Source: Phycisphaerales bacterium (GTDB lineage Bacteria; Planctomycetota; Phycisphaerae; Phycisphaerales; UBA1924). From it: DNA of 41,643 nt. The DNA lies in NCBI GenBank assembly GCA_022843565.1, contig JALHNK010000011.1, positions 1 through 41,643 on the forward strand. Reading direction: 5' to 3'. Both the position numbers and the translations under genes were made by a program. The notes beneath the pieces were generated by a model that saw only the letters and a program-made list of their open reading frames with translations, was not told the DNA's origin and ran no database searches. Shown here piece by piece: positions 27,400 to 35,706 of the stretch (position 1 is the first letter of the stretch; each line of letters opens with the position of its first letter).

Positions 27400-28146
27400 G
27401 TGATCCCAACTCGAAGAATCCTGGTCGTCGAAGATGAGAAGGACCTCGCGGAATTGGTCGCCTTTAACCTGAAGAAACACGGCTTTCAGGCCGTGACAGT
27501 TGGCGACGGTGGCTCGGCCCTCAGAGTCGTCGCCCAGCAACTGCCGGATCTCATCATTCTGGACCTCATGCTGCCGGTGATGTCGGGGCTTGACGTCGCA
27601 CGCCAGATTCGAACAAATCCCAAAACTGCCGCCGTCCCGATCCTCATGCTCACCGCGCGCGGCGACGAGACCGACCAGCTCGCCGGCCTCTCTGCGGGGG
27701 CCGACGACTACGTCACGAAGCCTTTTTCTATGAAGGTTCTGTTAGCTCGGGTGACCTCGCTCCTCCGCCGGACCCCCGGAAATGACACCGACGGATCGAT
27801 CCTGACCATCGGCCCCATCACCGCCGACCTCGGTGCCCACCTGGTCATGGTCGATGGCCAGGACACCAAGCTGACGCTGACCGAGTTCAAACTGCTGGCC
27901 GCGCTGCTTGGCGCGCCGAAGCGCGTGCTCTCACGCAACGAGCTCATCGGGCGGGTCATGGGCCCGGGTGTCGTGGTCACCTCCCGCACGATCGACGTTC
28001 ACGTCGCGGCCCTGCGCAAGAAGCTCGAACGCGCCGGCGGGATGATCCGGACGATCCGAGGTGTGGGCTACCAACTGCTGGACGCCCCGCCCCAGGCTGA
28101 GGGCAGCCGCGCCGTGACGGCGGATTCGAGCTCCGCACCGCTCTGA
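27400..28146 (+). CDS. PhoB/OmpR-family response regulator
   Basis: DNA-binding response regulator, probably controlling phosphate-starvation genes. 248 residues from the GTG start. The receiver domain (about 5-120) has the acidic pocket VVEDEKD, the phospho-acceptor Asp near 55 (IILDLMLP), the Thr in MLTARGDE and the Lys in YVTKPFS. A winged-helix effector domain (about 140-228) has the motifs LTLTEFKLLAALL and SRTIDVHVAALRKKLE ending in IRTIRGVGYQL. GGAG lies seven bases before the GTG at 27400; an ATG two codons upstream (27394) is too close to it. The kinase gene follows 129 nt on. PhoB assignment rests on the pair and the divergent porin. Confidence 0.93.
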   Translation: MIPTRRILVVEDEKDLAELVAFNLKKHGFQAVTVGDGGSALRVVAQQLPDLIILDLMLPVMSGLDVARQIRTNPKTAAVPILMLTARGDETDQLAGLSAGADDYVTKPFSMKVLLARVTSLLRRTPGNDTDGSILTIGPITADLGAHLVMVDGQDTKLTLTEFKLLAALLGAPKRVLSRNELIGRVMGPGVVVTSRTIDVHVAALRKKLERAGGMIRTIRGVGYQLLDAPPQAEGSRAVTADSSSAPL

Positions 28147-28275
28147 TCGACGTCGCGTTCCGCCGGAACCGAACGTCGAGCCCACACCCGTCGCCAATGC
28201 CGAGCCCAGGCGCGTGCGTATCTTCTACGCACGACTCGCCCGTTGCACGGTGTCAGGAGTAGAGTCGCCTCGCCC

Positions 28276-29766
28276 ATGAACACACGGCACGTCTTCTGGT
28301 TGCTGATGTCGGTCTGGGCGGGGCTGGGCCTCGCGATCGCGATCGCGCTGCTGGTGAAGCCCGTCTCCCTCGCGGCTGTGCTGGCGCTCTGCGCCGGGGC
28401 GCTGCCCACGCTGGTGATCCTGGTCCGCGACCGTCGCCAGCAACGCCGCCTGCGCTCCCTCGCGGCCGAGGCGCGCCGCCTGCTCTCGATGACCTCACCG
28501 GTCAGCGGGCCGGCAACGCCGGTGGTGAGCACGAGCGTTGAGTCCGGTGCCACTGACGAGCTGCGCGGCGCGCTCAACGCGCTGGGCGATCGGATGAGCC
28601 GCCAGATCAAGGAACTGCTCAAGAAGTCACGCAACCTTGAGGCGCTGATCGACGGCCTGCCCGAGCCGGTGATCGTCACCGGCGATGGCGATCGCGTGCT
28701 GCTGTGCAACCGGGCCGCCGAGCGGCTCATCTCGCTGGAGCCGGGGCAGATGACCTCGCGCAGCATCCGCGAGTTGTTCACCAGGCCCGAGCTCCTGGCC
28801 CTGCACGACAGCGCTCGCCAGGGCGAGCAGCGGCGAGCTCAGATCAGCCTCACCACCTCCAACGGCCAGCGCACGTTCGAGGTCGGCGCATCACCCCTGC
28901 CCGCGGCGTGGGGCGCCGGTGTGTTCGGGGCCGTGCTCGTGCTGCGCGACGTGACCGACCTGGCCCGCGCCGTCGAGAAGCAGCGCGAGTTTGTCGCCAA
29001 CGCCAGCCACGAGCTTCGCACGCCGGTGGCGGCCCTTCGCATCGCGGTCGAGACGCTGCAAGACTCGCTCGGCGAAGAGGACGCTTCAGTGCGCGAACGA
29101 TTCCTGGGCATTTGCGCCGCGCACGTGCAGCGCCTGGAAGAGATGATCCGAGATCTGCTGGACCTGTCTCGCGCCGAGGCCCAGCAACTGACAGTGCGCC
29201 CGGCGGTGATCGACCTTGCGGACCTTGAGCACTCACTGCGATTGGTCTTTGAGCCGATCTGCGCCGAGCGCTCGCTGCGGATGCACTTTGCGATCGATCA
29301 GTCTCTGACCGGCTGCCGCACGGACGCGAAGCTGCTGCACCTGATCATGCGGAATCTGGTAGACAACGCGACGAAGTTTGCCCGCGAGCAGACGGTCATC
29401 TCGGTGCGGATGAAGCTCGGCGCCGCTGCGCCCGCCAGCGCGAGCGGCGGTGGCAACGGCAACAGCGGCTCGCTCCCGCCGGACACAGCCGCCGAAAGGC
29501 CCCCCGCCCGCATGATCATCGAGGTGCAGGACCGTGGCCAGGGCATCCCGCTCTCGCAACAAGAACGCGTCTTCGAGCGGTTCTATCAGGTGGACACCGC
29601 CCGCACCGGCGTCACCGGTCGGCGCGGCTCGGGCCTCGGGCTCGCGCTGGTCAAGCACGCGTGCGCGGCGCTGGGGGCCGAGATCTCGCTGGACTCAGTC
29701 TGGGGCGCGGGCACAACGGTCAAGGTCATGATCCCGATAGACTTCGCGGTCCCCGTCGGAAAGTAG
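28276..29766 (+). CDS. PhoR-like sensor histidine kinase
   Basis: Membrane sensor kinase, probable partner of the adjacent response regulator. 496 residues: two closely spaced helices near 6-50 with almost no periplasmic loop, a linker, a PAS domain (about 118-235, LEALIDGLPEPVIVTGDGDR), HisKA with H245 in ANASHELRTPVAALR, and an ATPase domain with N-box RNLVDNATKF, G1 VQDRGQGIP, F-box FERFYQVD and G2 GSGLGLALVKH. A Gly/Ser/Pro-rich insert of about 30 residues lies between N-box and G1. The lack of a sensor domain outside the cell is typical of PhoR. The ATG at 28276 has AGGAG 16 bases upstream, a long spacing. tsaB starts six bases after the stop. Confidence 0.93.
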   Translation: MNTRHVFWLLMSVWAGLGLAIAIALLVKPVSLAAVLALCAGALPTLVILVRDRRQQRRLRSLAAEARRLLSMTSPVSGPATPVVSTSVESGATDELRGALNALGDRMSRQIKELLKKSRNLEALIDGLPEPVIVTGDGDRVLLCNRAAERLISLEPGQMTSRSIRELFTRPELLALHDSARQGEQRRAQISLTTSNGQRTFEVGASPLPAAWGAGVFGAVLVLRDVTDLARAVEKQREFVANASHELRTPVAALRIAVETLQDSLGEEDASVRERFLGICAAHVQRLEEMIRDLLDLSRAEAQQLTVRPAVIDLADLEHSLRLVFEPICAERSLRMHFAIDQSLTGCRTDAKLLHLIMRNLVDNATKFAREQTVISVRMKLGAAAPASASGGGNGNSGSLPPDTAAERPPARMIIEVQDRGQGIPLSQQERVFERFYQVDTARTGVTGRRGSGLGLALVKHACAALGAEISLDSVWGAGTTVKVMIPIDFAVPVGK

Positions 29767-29772
29767 CCCCGC

Positions 29773-30597
29773 ATGACCCACCCGACGCGCACCGGCCAGC
29801 CCAACGTCGCTCTGACACCGCCGACACCGGGCGGCGTGCTCACACTGGCGATTGAGAACTCGAACCCCGGGAGCGTGACCGGCGCCGGCGATCTTGGCCC
29901 CGCGAGCGTTGCACTCGGCTGGACCGACAACGGTGTCGCGACGCTGATCGAGTCCGAGCCGATCTCCGAATCGTCGCGCACCGAGGACGATCTGATCAGC
30001 GCGATCGCTCGCTGCTGTGATCGGGCCGCGATCGAGCGGAGCTCGATCCGGCTCGTCGGCGTTGACATCGGCCCCGGCGGCTACACCGCGCTGCGGATGG
30101 CGGTGGCCGCGGCGAAGATGATCGCGATGGTCAATGGCGCTTCGTGCGTCGGCGTGCCGGCGGCGGAGGTGTGCTTTGAGGCAACCTGCGGTTGGGGGTC
30201 GAGCGATGACCCGCACGTTTCTGGGCGCAGTCTGCTGCCCGAGCGCCCGGCGATTGTCGTGCTGGCGACCAAGGGGGCGACCGCGTTCGTCACGCGCCCG
30301 CCGGACCCATCGCCGGGGCGCGTGATGACCTGGGACGAGGTGCGCTCGCTGCCCCGCTTCGCGGAGTCCATGATCCTCATGGATGAGCACGCGCCGAAGG
30401 GGTGGCACGATGACGCCAGATCGCTCGGTGCGATCGTGCAAGCGCCACAGTTTGGCGCGGTCGCGCTGCTGCGCTGCGTGGCTCGCCACGCCGCGATCGG
30501 TCCTGTGGCGGGCGCGAGCGAGCTCTTTCCGCTTTACGCACGCGAGCCCGAGGCTGTCACGATCTGGCGTGAGCGGAAGGCGAACGCGAAGCCCTGA
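29773..30597 (+). CDS. tsaB: Divergent TsaB (tRNA threonylcarbamoyladenosine biosynthesis)
   Basis: Partner of TsaD in making t6A37 of tRNAs that read ANN codons. 274 residues, longer than the usual ~230. The family signature is seen as DIGPGGYTALRMAVAAAKMI near 97-116 (TsaB: GPGSFTGLRIG), followed by GVPAAEV; the N-terminal LAIENS replaces the usual LAIDTS. The C-terminal PLYAREPEAVTIWRERK matches the family's P-x-Y-x-R end. A degenerate ASKHA fold without ATPase activity is known for the family. It lies six bases after the kinase gene, so it is probably cotranscribed. It converges with the polyprenyl-phosphate transferase gene with only four bases between the stops. Confidence 0.83.
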   Translation: MTHPTRTGQPNVALTPPTPGGVLTLAIENSNPGSVTGAGDLGPASVALGWTDNGVATLIESEPISESSRTEDDLISAIARCCDRAAIERSSIRLVGVDIGPGGYTALRMAVAAAKMIAMVNGASCVGVPAAEVCFEATCGWGSSDDPHVSGRSLLPERPAIVVLATKGATAFVTRPPDPSPGRVMTWDEVRSLPRFAESMILMDEHAPKGWHDDARSLGAIVQAPQFGAVALLRCVARHAAIGPVAGASELFPLYAREPEAVTIWRERKANAKP

Positions 30598-30601
30598 GAG
30601 C

Positions 30602-32068
30602 TCAAGCCTTCTTGGGCAATGGCTCTTGCGTCGGCGCTGCGCCGTCGACCGGCGCGCCGAGGATCGGCGGTGCGCCGGCGGGCACGGCGCTGGCGGCGGC
30701 TTGCTCTTCGAGCTGCTTCTTGCGGGCGGATTTCAGGGCGATGACGCCGATGAACGCCGCGATGACCAGCACGAGGGCGTAGACGAATCTTGCCTTGGTC
30801 GATTGCAGCGCGATGCCCATAACGCCGAACGCGCCGCCCATGGCGTAGAGCACCGTCACGGCACCCTTGACACCGAGCATGCGTTTGAGGATGTGGTGCA
30901 GGTGGTTGTCGTCCGCGGCGCTGATGGACTGCCCGGCGAGCTTTCGCCTGACGATCGCCAGCGAGGTGTCGATGATCGGCACCGCGAAGATGATCAGCCC
31001 GCATAGCACAAGGTTCGTGCGCCCGGTATCGCCCAGCGTCAGCACGATCACGATGATGAGGTACCCGAGCATCAGCGAGCCAGAATCGCCCAGGAAGATC
31101 GAGGCCGGGTTGTAGTTGTGAGGCAGGAAGCCCAGGCACGAACCCATCAGCGCCAGGCAGAGGACGATGCGGGCGGCGTCGAGGCGGCCGTGGTCGTAGC
31201 TGGCGAGTGTGAGGGCGATGACCAGCAGCGCCGCGCCGGCGATGGCCGAGATGCCCGAGCAGAGCCCGTCGAGCCCGTCGATCAGGTTGATCGCGTTGCA
31301 CGCGCCGAGGACGAAGATCGCGATGACCGCGGTGCCCGTCCAGTAGATGATGTCCAGGTGGATATTGCCGCCGATCAGCGGCACATTGAACGGCAGATTG
31401 ACGATGATCTCCCAACCCTTGGGCGTCGCCAGCGAGTCGGTGATCAGCGCCCCGGCACCGGTCAGCACCTGCTGCGCGACTTTGACGCCGACGTCTTCCA
31501 TCGCCAGGGCCGCCGCGGCGACGAGCATCCCGCCGATCTTCTGCAAGGGCGTGACATTGATCACGTCATCCAGCAGGCCGATGAGCATGATGATCGTGAG
31601 GCCGACGAGGATCGACATCGGCACCAGCACGATCGTCTCGTCCGGGGTGAGGTGCGCGGGGTTAGTGATCTTGTGCCAAGTGAGCAGATGGTGATACCGC
31701 TCGGCGTACGAGAAGCCGATGCCACCGACGATGCCCAGGTACACCGCGACGCCGCCGAGGTAGGCGATCGGCAACTTGTGCATCTTGCGGGCCTCGTTGG
31801 GCCGGTCGATGATGCCGTTGGAGATCGCCAGCCGGCGCATGATCGGCGTGGCGAGCAGGGTGATGACGAAGCTGACGATGAAGACGCCGATGTAGCCGTT
31901 GAAGATGTCCCAGAGGCCCGTCGGCTGCGGCAAGGCGAGCGACTCTTCGAGCGAACGCTGCTTCTCAGCCAGCGTGCCGAGGTCCTGGGCGATCTGGCGG
32001 AGGCGCTCTGCGACCAGCGCGTTTGACGCGGGGTCGATGACCGGCGGGTTGTTGACGACGCCTTGCAT
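30602..32068 (-). CDS. Polyprenyl-phosphate sugar-1-phosphate transferase (WecA/TagO/MraY family)
   Basis: Starts glycan assembly by moving a sugar-1-phosphate from a UDP-sugar to undecaprenyl phosphate in the inner membrane. 488 residues, about eleven helices. Motifs: GLLDDV with D167-D168, NAINLIDGLDG at 258-268, FLGDSGSLMLG with D328, and DDNHLHHIL. The HLHHIL form points to the WecA/TagO group and not to MraY. A soluble N-terminal stretch of about 48 residues contains a likely short coiled coil, and the C-terminal 40 residues are Ala/Pro-rich. The start overlaps the epimerase stop by one base (TAATG), so translation is coupled. The sugar cannot be read from sequence. Confidence 0.94.
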   Translation of the reverse strand: MQGVVNNPPVIDPASNALVAERLRQIAQDLGTLAEKQRSLEESLALPQPTGLWDIFNGYIGVFIVSFVITLLATPIMRRLAISNGIIDRPNEARKMHKLPIAYLGGVAVYLGIVGGIGFSYAERYHHLLTWHKITNPAHLTPDETIVLVPMSILVGLTIIMLIGLLDDVINVTPLQKIGGMLVAAAALAMEDVGVKVAQQVLTGAGALITDSLATPKGWEIIVNLPFNVPLIGGNIHLDIIYWTGTAVIAIFVLGACNAINLIDGLDGLCSGISAIAGAALLVIALTLASYDHGRLDAARIVLCLALMGSCLGFLPHNYNPASIFLGDSGSLMLGYLIIVIVLTLGDTGRTNLVLCGLIIFAVPIIDTSLAIVRRKLAGQSISAADDNHLHHILKRMLGVKGAVTVLYAMGGAFGVMGIALQSTKARFVYALVLVIAAFIGVIALKSARKKQLEEQAAASAVPAGAPPILGAPVDGAAPTQEPLPKKA

Positions 32069-33114
32069 TACCGAACAGATCCCTCGATTCCGGAGGAAGT
32101 TTGAGCCGCGCCACTGCGGAGATGTTGAGCAAGATCGGCGATCGTGCGTTCCAGCGTGAATGTCGGCTCAAAGCCGACGGCCGCTCGCAGGCGGGTCAGG
32201 TCCGGCTCACGCTGGCGCAGATCCTCGAACGCGCCCGAGTACGCCTGATCGTATGGAATGAGTCGGACCTCGCTTGATGAAGAGAGTGTGGTTTTCACCG
32301 CCCTGGCCAGATCGATCATCGAGATCGAGCGATCGCCGCCGAGATTGAACACCCGTCCGACGCACGCCGGCTCACCCAGCATCCGCGGCAGCACCGAGGC
32401 GACATCGCGAACATCGCAGAAACAGCGCGTCTGGCGGCCGTCGCCGTGGACGATGATCGGAGTCCCCGCCAGGGCCGCCTCGACGAATCGCGGCAGGACC
32501 ATGCCGTAGTCGCCGACCTGCCGCGGGCCGACGGTGTTGAAGAACCGCGCGATGACGACGCGAAGCCCGTGCTGCTGGTGATAGGCCAGGGCCAGATACT
32601 CGTCGATCGCCTTGCTGCACGCGTAGGACCAGCGTGACTTGGTGGTGGGGCCGTAGGTGACGTCGTCATCTTCGCGAAAGGGGATGCGGTCGCTCTTGCC
32701 GTAGACCTCGCTACTGCTGGCGATGAGCAGCGCCGCGCGCGGGCAGGCCCGCTGCACGAATCGCAGCAGCTCGCCAGTCTGCGCGACGTTGGTCTCGATC
32801 GAGCCGATCGGATCATCGATGACGAGCTTGACGCCCACGGCGGCGGCGAGGTGGTAGACCTCGTGAAACGGCTCCTGCCCGGCGGCGACTTCACTCGCGA
32901 GTGTCGGCAGCGTCTGGCTCAACCCGGCGCGGACGAAGCGCAGGCCGGGCGCGCTCGGCGGCAGGTTCGAATCTCGCCCGGTGGAGAGATCGTCAACGAC
33001 GGTGACGTGATCGCCGCGCGAAAGCAATCGCTCGACCAGGTGCGAGCCGATGAAGCCGGCGCCGCCGGTGACCAGACAACGCCTGCTCGCGGGATGTTTC
33101 GTTGCGTCACTCAC
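32068..33114 (-). CDS. NAD-dependent sugar-nucleotide epimerase/dehydratase
   Basis: Short-chain-dehydrogenase fold enzyme acting on a nucleotide sugar, for envelope polysaccharide. 348 residues. NAD site GGAGFIGSH near 17-25; VVDDLSTG near 39-46, typical of the UDP-glucose 4-epimerase and UDP-glucuronate decarboxylase groups; catalytic Ser in SSSEVYG (133-139); catalytic Tyr164 and Lys168 in YACSK; RFFNTVGPRQ as the substrate region. The exact reaction cannot be told from this. The start is GTG at 33114, chosen because the domain begins 13 residues on; the ribosome site is weak and the frame is open 46 codons further. It is coupled to the downstream transferase gene. Confidence 0.92.
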   Translation of the reverse strand: MSDATKHPASRRCLVTGGAGFIGSHLVERLLSRGDHVTVVDDLSTGRDSNLPPSAPGLRFVRAGLSQTLPTLASEVAAGQEPFHEVYHLAAAVGVKLVIDDPIGSIETNVAQTGELLRFVQRACPRAALLIASSSEVYGKSDRIPFREDDDVTYGPTTKSRWSYACSKAIDEYLALAYHQQHGLRVVIARFFNTVGPRQVGDYGMVLPRFVEAALAGTPIIVHGDGRQTRCFCDVRDVASVLPRMLGEPACVGRVFNLGGDRSISMIDLARAVKTTLSSSSEVRLIPYDQAYSGAFEDLRQREPDLTRLRAAVGFEPTFTLERTIADLAQHLRSGAAQTSSGIEGSVR

Positions 33115-33290
33115 GATTGACTCGAAGCGGGGGTCATCAGGGCCAAACGTAGCGACGCCGGGACGCGGGCGATGGCGAGCCTTCAGATTCGCCCGGTCGT
33201 TGACGCTCGATGGGTGAGCCCGCCACCGGTGCCTTCGCGGAGCCTCAGGCACAGAGTCCGGTGATCGCGAGCATCATGCCCGAGCGTGCG

Positions 33291-35537
33291 TCACGAGTTC
33301 GAGCTGACCTGATACTCGTAGGCGGTCTTGATGTTCTCACGCATGTAGCCGCCGGAGTTGGCGCGAACGGCGTTCACCACGACACCGAGCAGCTCGCCCT
33401 TGCAATCGCTGAGCTGATCGCGGAGGCGGGCGACGAGGCCGCGCTTCTCGCCGTTGGCGCGAACGACCAGCAGGGTCGCGTCGCAACGGTTGGCCAGGCC
33501 GACGCCATCGCTGGAGACGACGCCGGGTGCGACATCGATGATGATGAGGTCGAACGACTCGCCGGACTCGCGGATGATCTGCGACATCGAGTCGGTCGGC
33601 AGTCGCTCGGGCACGGCGCGATTGGCGCCCGAGCCGGCGGAGAGGAGCGAGAGGTTCGGGAACGCGGTGGCCTGAATCGCGCTCTTGAGCTCGGACTTGC
33701 GGGCCAGCACATCGGCCAGGCCCGGTCCCTCGCTGAGCTTCAGAACCTTGTGCAGGCCGGGCTTGCGGAAGTTGGCATCGATGAGCAGCACGCGCAGCTC
33801 GCTGGCGGCGAAGCCCATGGCCAAGTTCGTCGCGGTGGTCGTCGCGCCCGAGCCGGGGTTGCCCGAGATCACCATGAGCGACTTGGCACCGATCTGGTTC
33901 ATGCGCTTGACGATGTTCGCGCGGAGCTGGCGGAAGCCCTCGCTCACGGCGCCCGTGGGCGCATCGCGGAACGCGGTCTCGACGTTCGCCGGGCGCGTCG
34001 GGTCCTCGCCCGCAAGCGGGATGATGCCCAGGAGCTTGATGCGCGGGATGACGCCGATATCCGCCGGCCCGCGGACTCGCTGGTCCAGCGCCTCGCGCAG
34101 CACGATGCCCGCGCCGGTCAGGCCCACCAGCAGCGCCACGCCCAGCGGCACCATGATCGTCAGTCGCGGGAACGACAGGGCGTCCGGGGTGCGCGGGGCC
34201 TCAAGGCGGCGAATGCGCCCGATGCGCTCACCACGCACAAGCTCGTCAAGGAGCTGGATCTCTCGCAGCGCCGACGAGATCTCGTCCAGCCGGCGGCGGA
34301 TGATGTCCTTGTTGTTGCGGATGTCGTCCAGTCGGGTGCGAGCGGCGGTGGAGCGTTGCAGCTCAAGTCGCACCTCGTCGCGCTGGCGCGTTTGCTCGGC
34401 CAGCGCCGCCTGGGCCTGTCGCAGCGACTGCTCGGTGCGGTCCTTGTCCTCCAGGAAGATCTTCTCCAGCTCCTTGGCCAGCTCCGAGTCGTACTGAGAC
34501 TTCACGGCGTCCACGCGGGTGCGCAGGGCGATGCGGTCCTTGTGGTTCGCGCCGTAGCCGCGCTGCGCGAACGACTCGTCCTCGGCCTGCAGATCGTTCA
34601 GTCTCGTCTTGATCGACTGGATCACCGGCTGGCGTTCGGCCTGCGCCCGCTGCTCGTCGGAATAGGCGACGCCGCCGTCTCGCTTGAGCTGCTCCTCGAC
34701 CCGCTTCAACTGCGTTTGGGCAAACTGGATGCGCTGCTCGGCCTCGGAGATCGATGAGTTCAGCATCATCTCGCGGTTGAGCAGGCCCGAGGACTGCTCG
34801 CCCATCGCGGTGATCTTGTTGCGTTCGATGATTTCCTGCTCGTTGCGAGCGAGCGTGTCGATTTCGGTTTGCAAACGCGAACGCTCGGCCTCAAGCGGGC
34901 CCTTGCGGTCGCCCGCGGCGTTGCGGTTCCGGTTGCGAAGATCCTCGAAGTACGACGTGTGCACCGCGGAGGCGATGACCGCGACATCCTCGCGGACCGG
35001 CCCGCTCACCGACAGCTCCATCAGCGAGGTGCCCGCGATCGAGCGAGCGCTCACCATCTCGCGGAGGTTGTTCACCGCGTCGGAGATCAGCATCACCTTC
35101 TGGCCGTTGGACGGGTCTTCCTTGTAGAACTGCTGCGCCCACACCGTCTGCTCGCGGAGCTGCGCGTTGCGCTCGACCGCGTCTCGAAGCGTGCGGTCGG
35201 CCGTCAGCACGCGCGACTCGGTCATCGCGAATCGCTCGAACTCTTCGCGATCCGTCGCCGCGGCGTCGGCCTCGAGCACCGATCGCACGGGCGGGAAGAC
35301 CTGATAGGTCGACGTTGAACGCCAGACAGGGCTGGTGCGCTTGAGCACTTCGTTGGCCACCACGCCGAGCGCCACGCCCGTGCCAGCGGCGAACAAGAGC
35401 AGCCACTTGTACTTCCGCAGGATCCGCACCGGATCGAGCGTGACGGTGGCCGGGGCGCCACCGCCGGTGGTGCTCGCCGGGCGAGCGGGAGCGTTCGCCA
35501 GCGCGCTGGGTCGGATCGGAAGTGGTGCGGTCGTCAT
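33291..35537 (-). CDS. Wzc-like polysaccharide chain-length protein with degenerate BY-kinase domain
   Basis: Inner-membrane co-polymerase of the Wzz/Wzc family that governs polysaccharide length and export. 748 residues: helix 1 near 45-63, a long periplasmic region with coiled coils (about 230-440), helix 2 near 466-485, and a cytoplasmic P-loop domain from about 550. The Walker A reads SGNPGSGATTTATNLA: Ala564 stands where the essential Lys of GKT/S should be (codon GCG). Walker A' is LLIDANFRKPG (usual DxD is DAN), Walker B is LIIIDVAP with D668. Only three tyrosines (731, 740, 742) lie near the C-terminus. ATP-dependent autophosphorylation is therefore doubtful. GAAGGA precedes the ATG at 35537. 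Confidence 0.92.
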   Translation of the reverse strand: MTTAPLPIRPSALANAPARPASTTGGGAPATVTLDPVRILRKYKWLLLFAAGTGVALGVVANEVLKRTSPVWRSTSTYQVFPPVRSVLEADAAATDREEFERFAMTESRVLTADRTLRDAVERNAQLREQTVWAQQFYKEDPSNGQKVMLISDAVNNLREMVSARSIAGTSLMELSVSGPVREDVAVIASAVHTSYFEDLRNRNRNAAGDRKGPLEAERSRLQTEIDTLARNEQEIIERNKITAMGEQSSGLLNREMMLNSSISEAEQRIQFAQTQLKRVEEQLKRDGGVAYSDEQRAQAERQPVIQSIKTRLNDLQAEDESFAQRGYGANHKDRIALRTRVDAVKSQYDSELAKELEKIFLEDKDRTEQSLRQAQAALAEQTRQRDEVRLELQRSTAARTRLDDIRNNKDIIRRRLDEISSALREIQLLDELVRGERIGRIRRLEAPRTPDALSFPRLTIMVPLGVALLVGLTGAGIVLREALDQRVRGPADIGVIPRIKLLGIIPLAGEDPTRPANVETAFRDAPTGAVSEGFRQLRANIVKRMNQIGAKSLMVISGNPGSGATTTATNLAMGFAASELRVLLIDANFRKPGLHKVLKLSEGPGLADVLARKSELKSAIQATAFPNLSLLSAGSGANRAVPERLPTDSMSQIIRESGESFDLIIIDVAPGVVSSDGVGLANRCDATLLVVRANGEKRGLVARLRDQLSDCKGELLGVVVNAVRANSGGYMRENIKTAYEYQVSSNS

Positions 35538-35626
35538 AATCAGTCCTTCGTTCGCACGCCGTGCGGCTCTGAGAGCAAGCACGCCGGCGTGATATCAACT
35601 ATCAACTTCGATGTCTCACAAAGATC

Positions 35627-35643
35627 GGGCGTTCGGCACGCCC
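35627..35643 (-). terminator. Weak hairpin between the TPR and Wzc-like genes
   Basis: GGGCGT (35627-35632) and ACGCCC (35638-35643) form a 6-bp stem with a 5-nt loop in the 169-nt spacer. On the minus strand it is followed by GATCTTTG, a poor T-tract. It may lower read-through into the Wzc-like gene. TTGCAATCACT (35646-35656, plus strand) beside it also occurs in the porin promoter. Confidence 0.3.
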
Positions 35644-35706
35644 CCTTGCAATCACTCAAGAATCCAACGACAATCCCGGACGCGAAACTTGCGCGATCGT
35701 GCTTTG

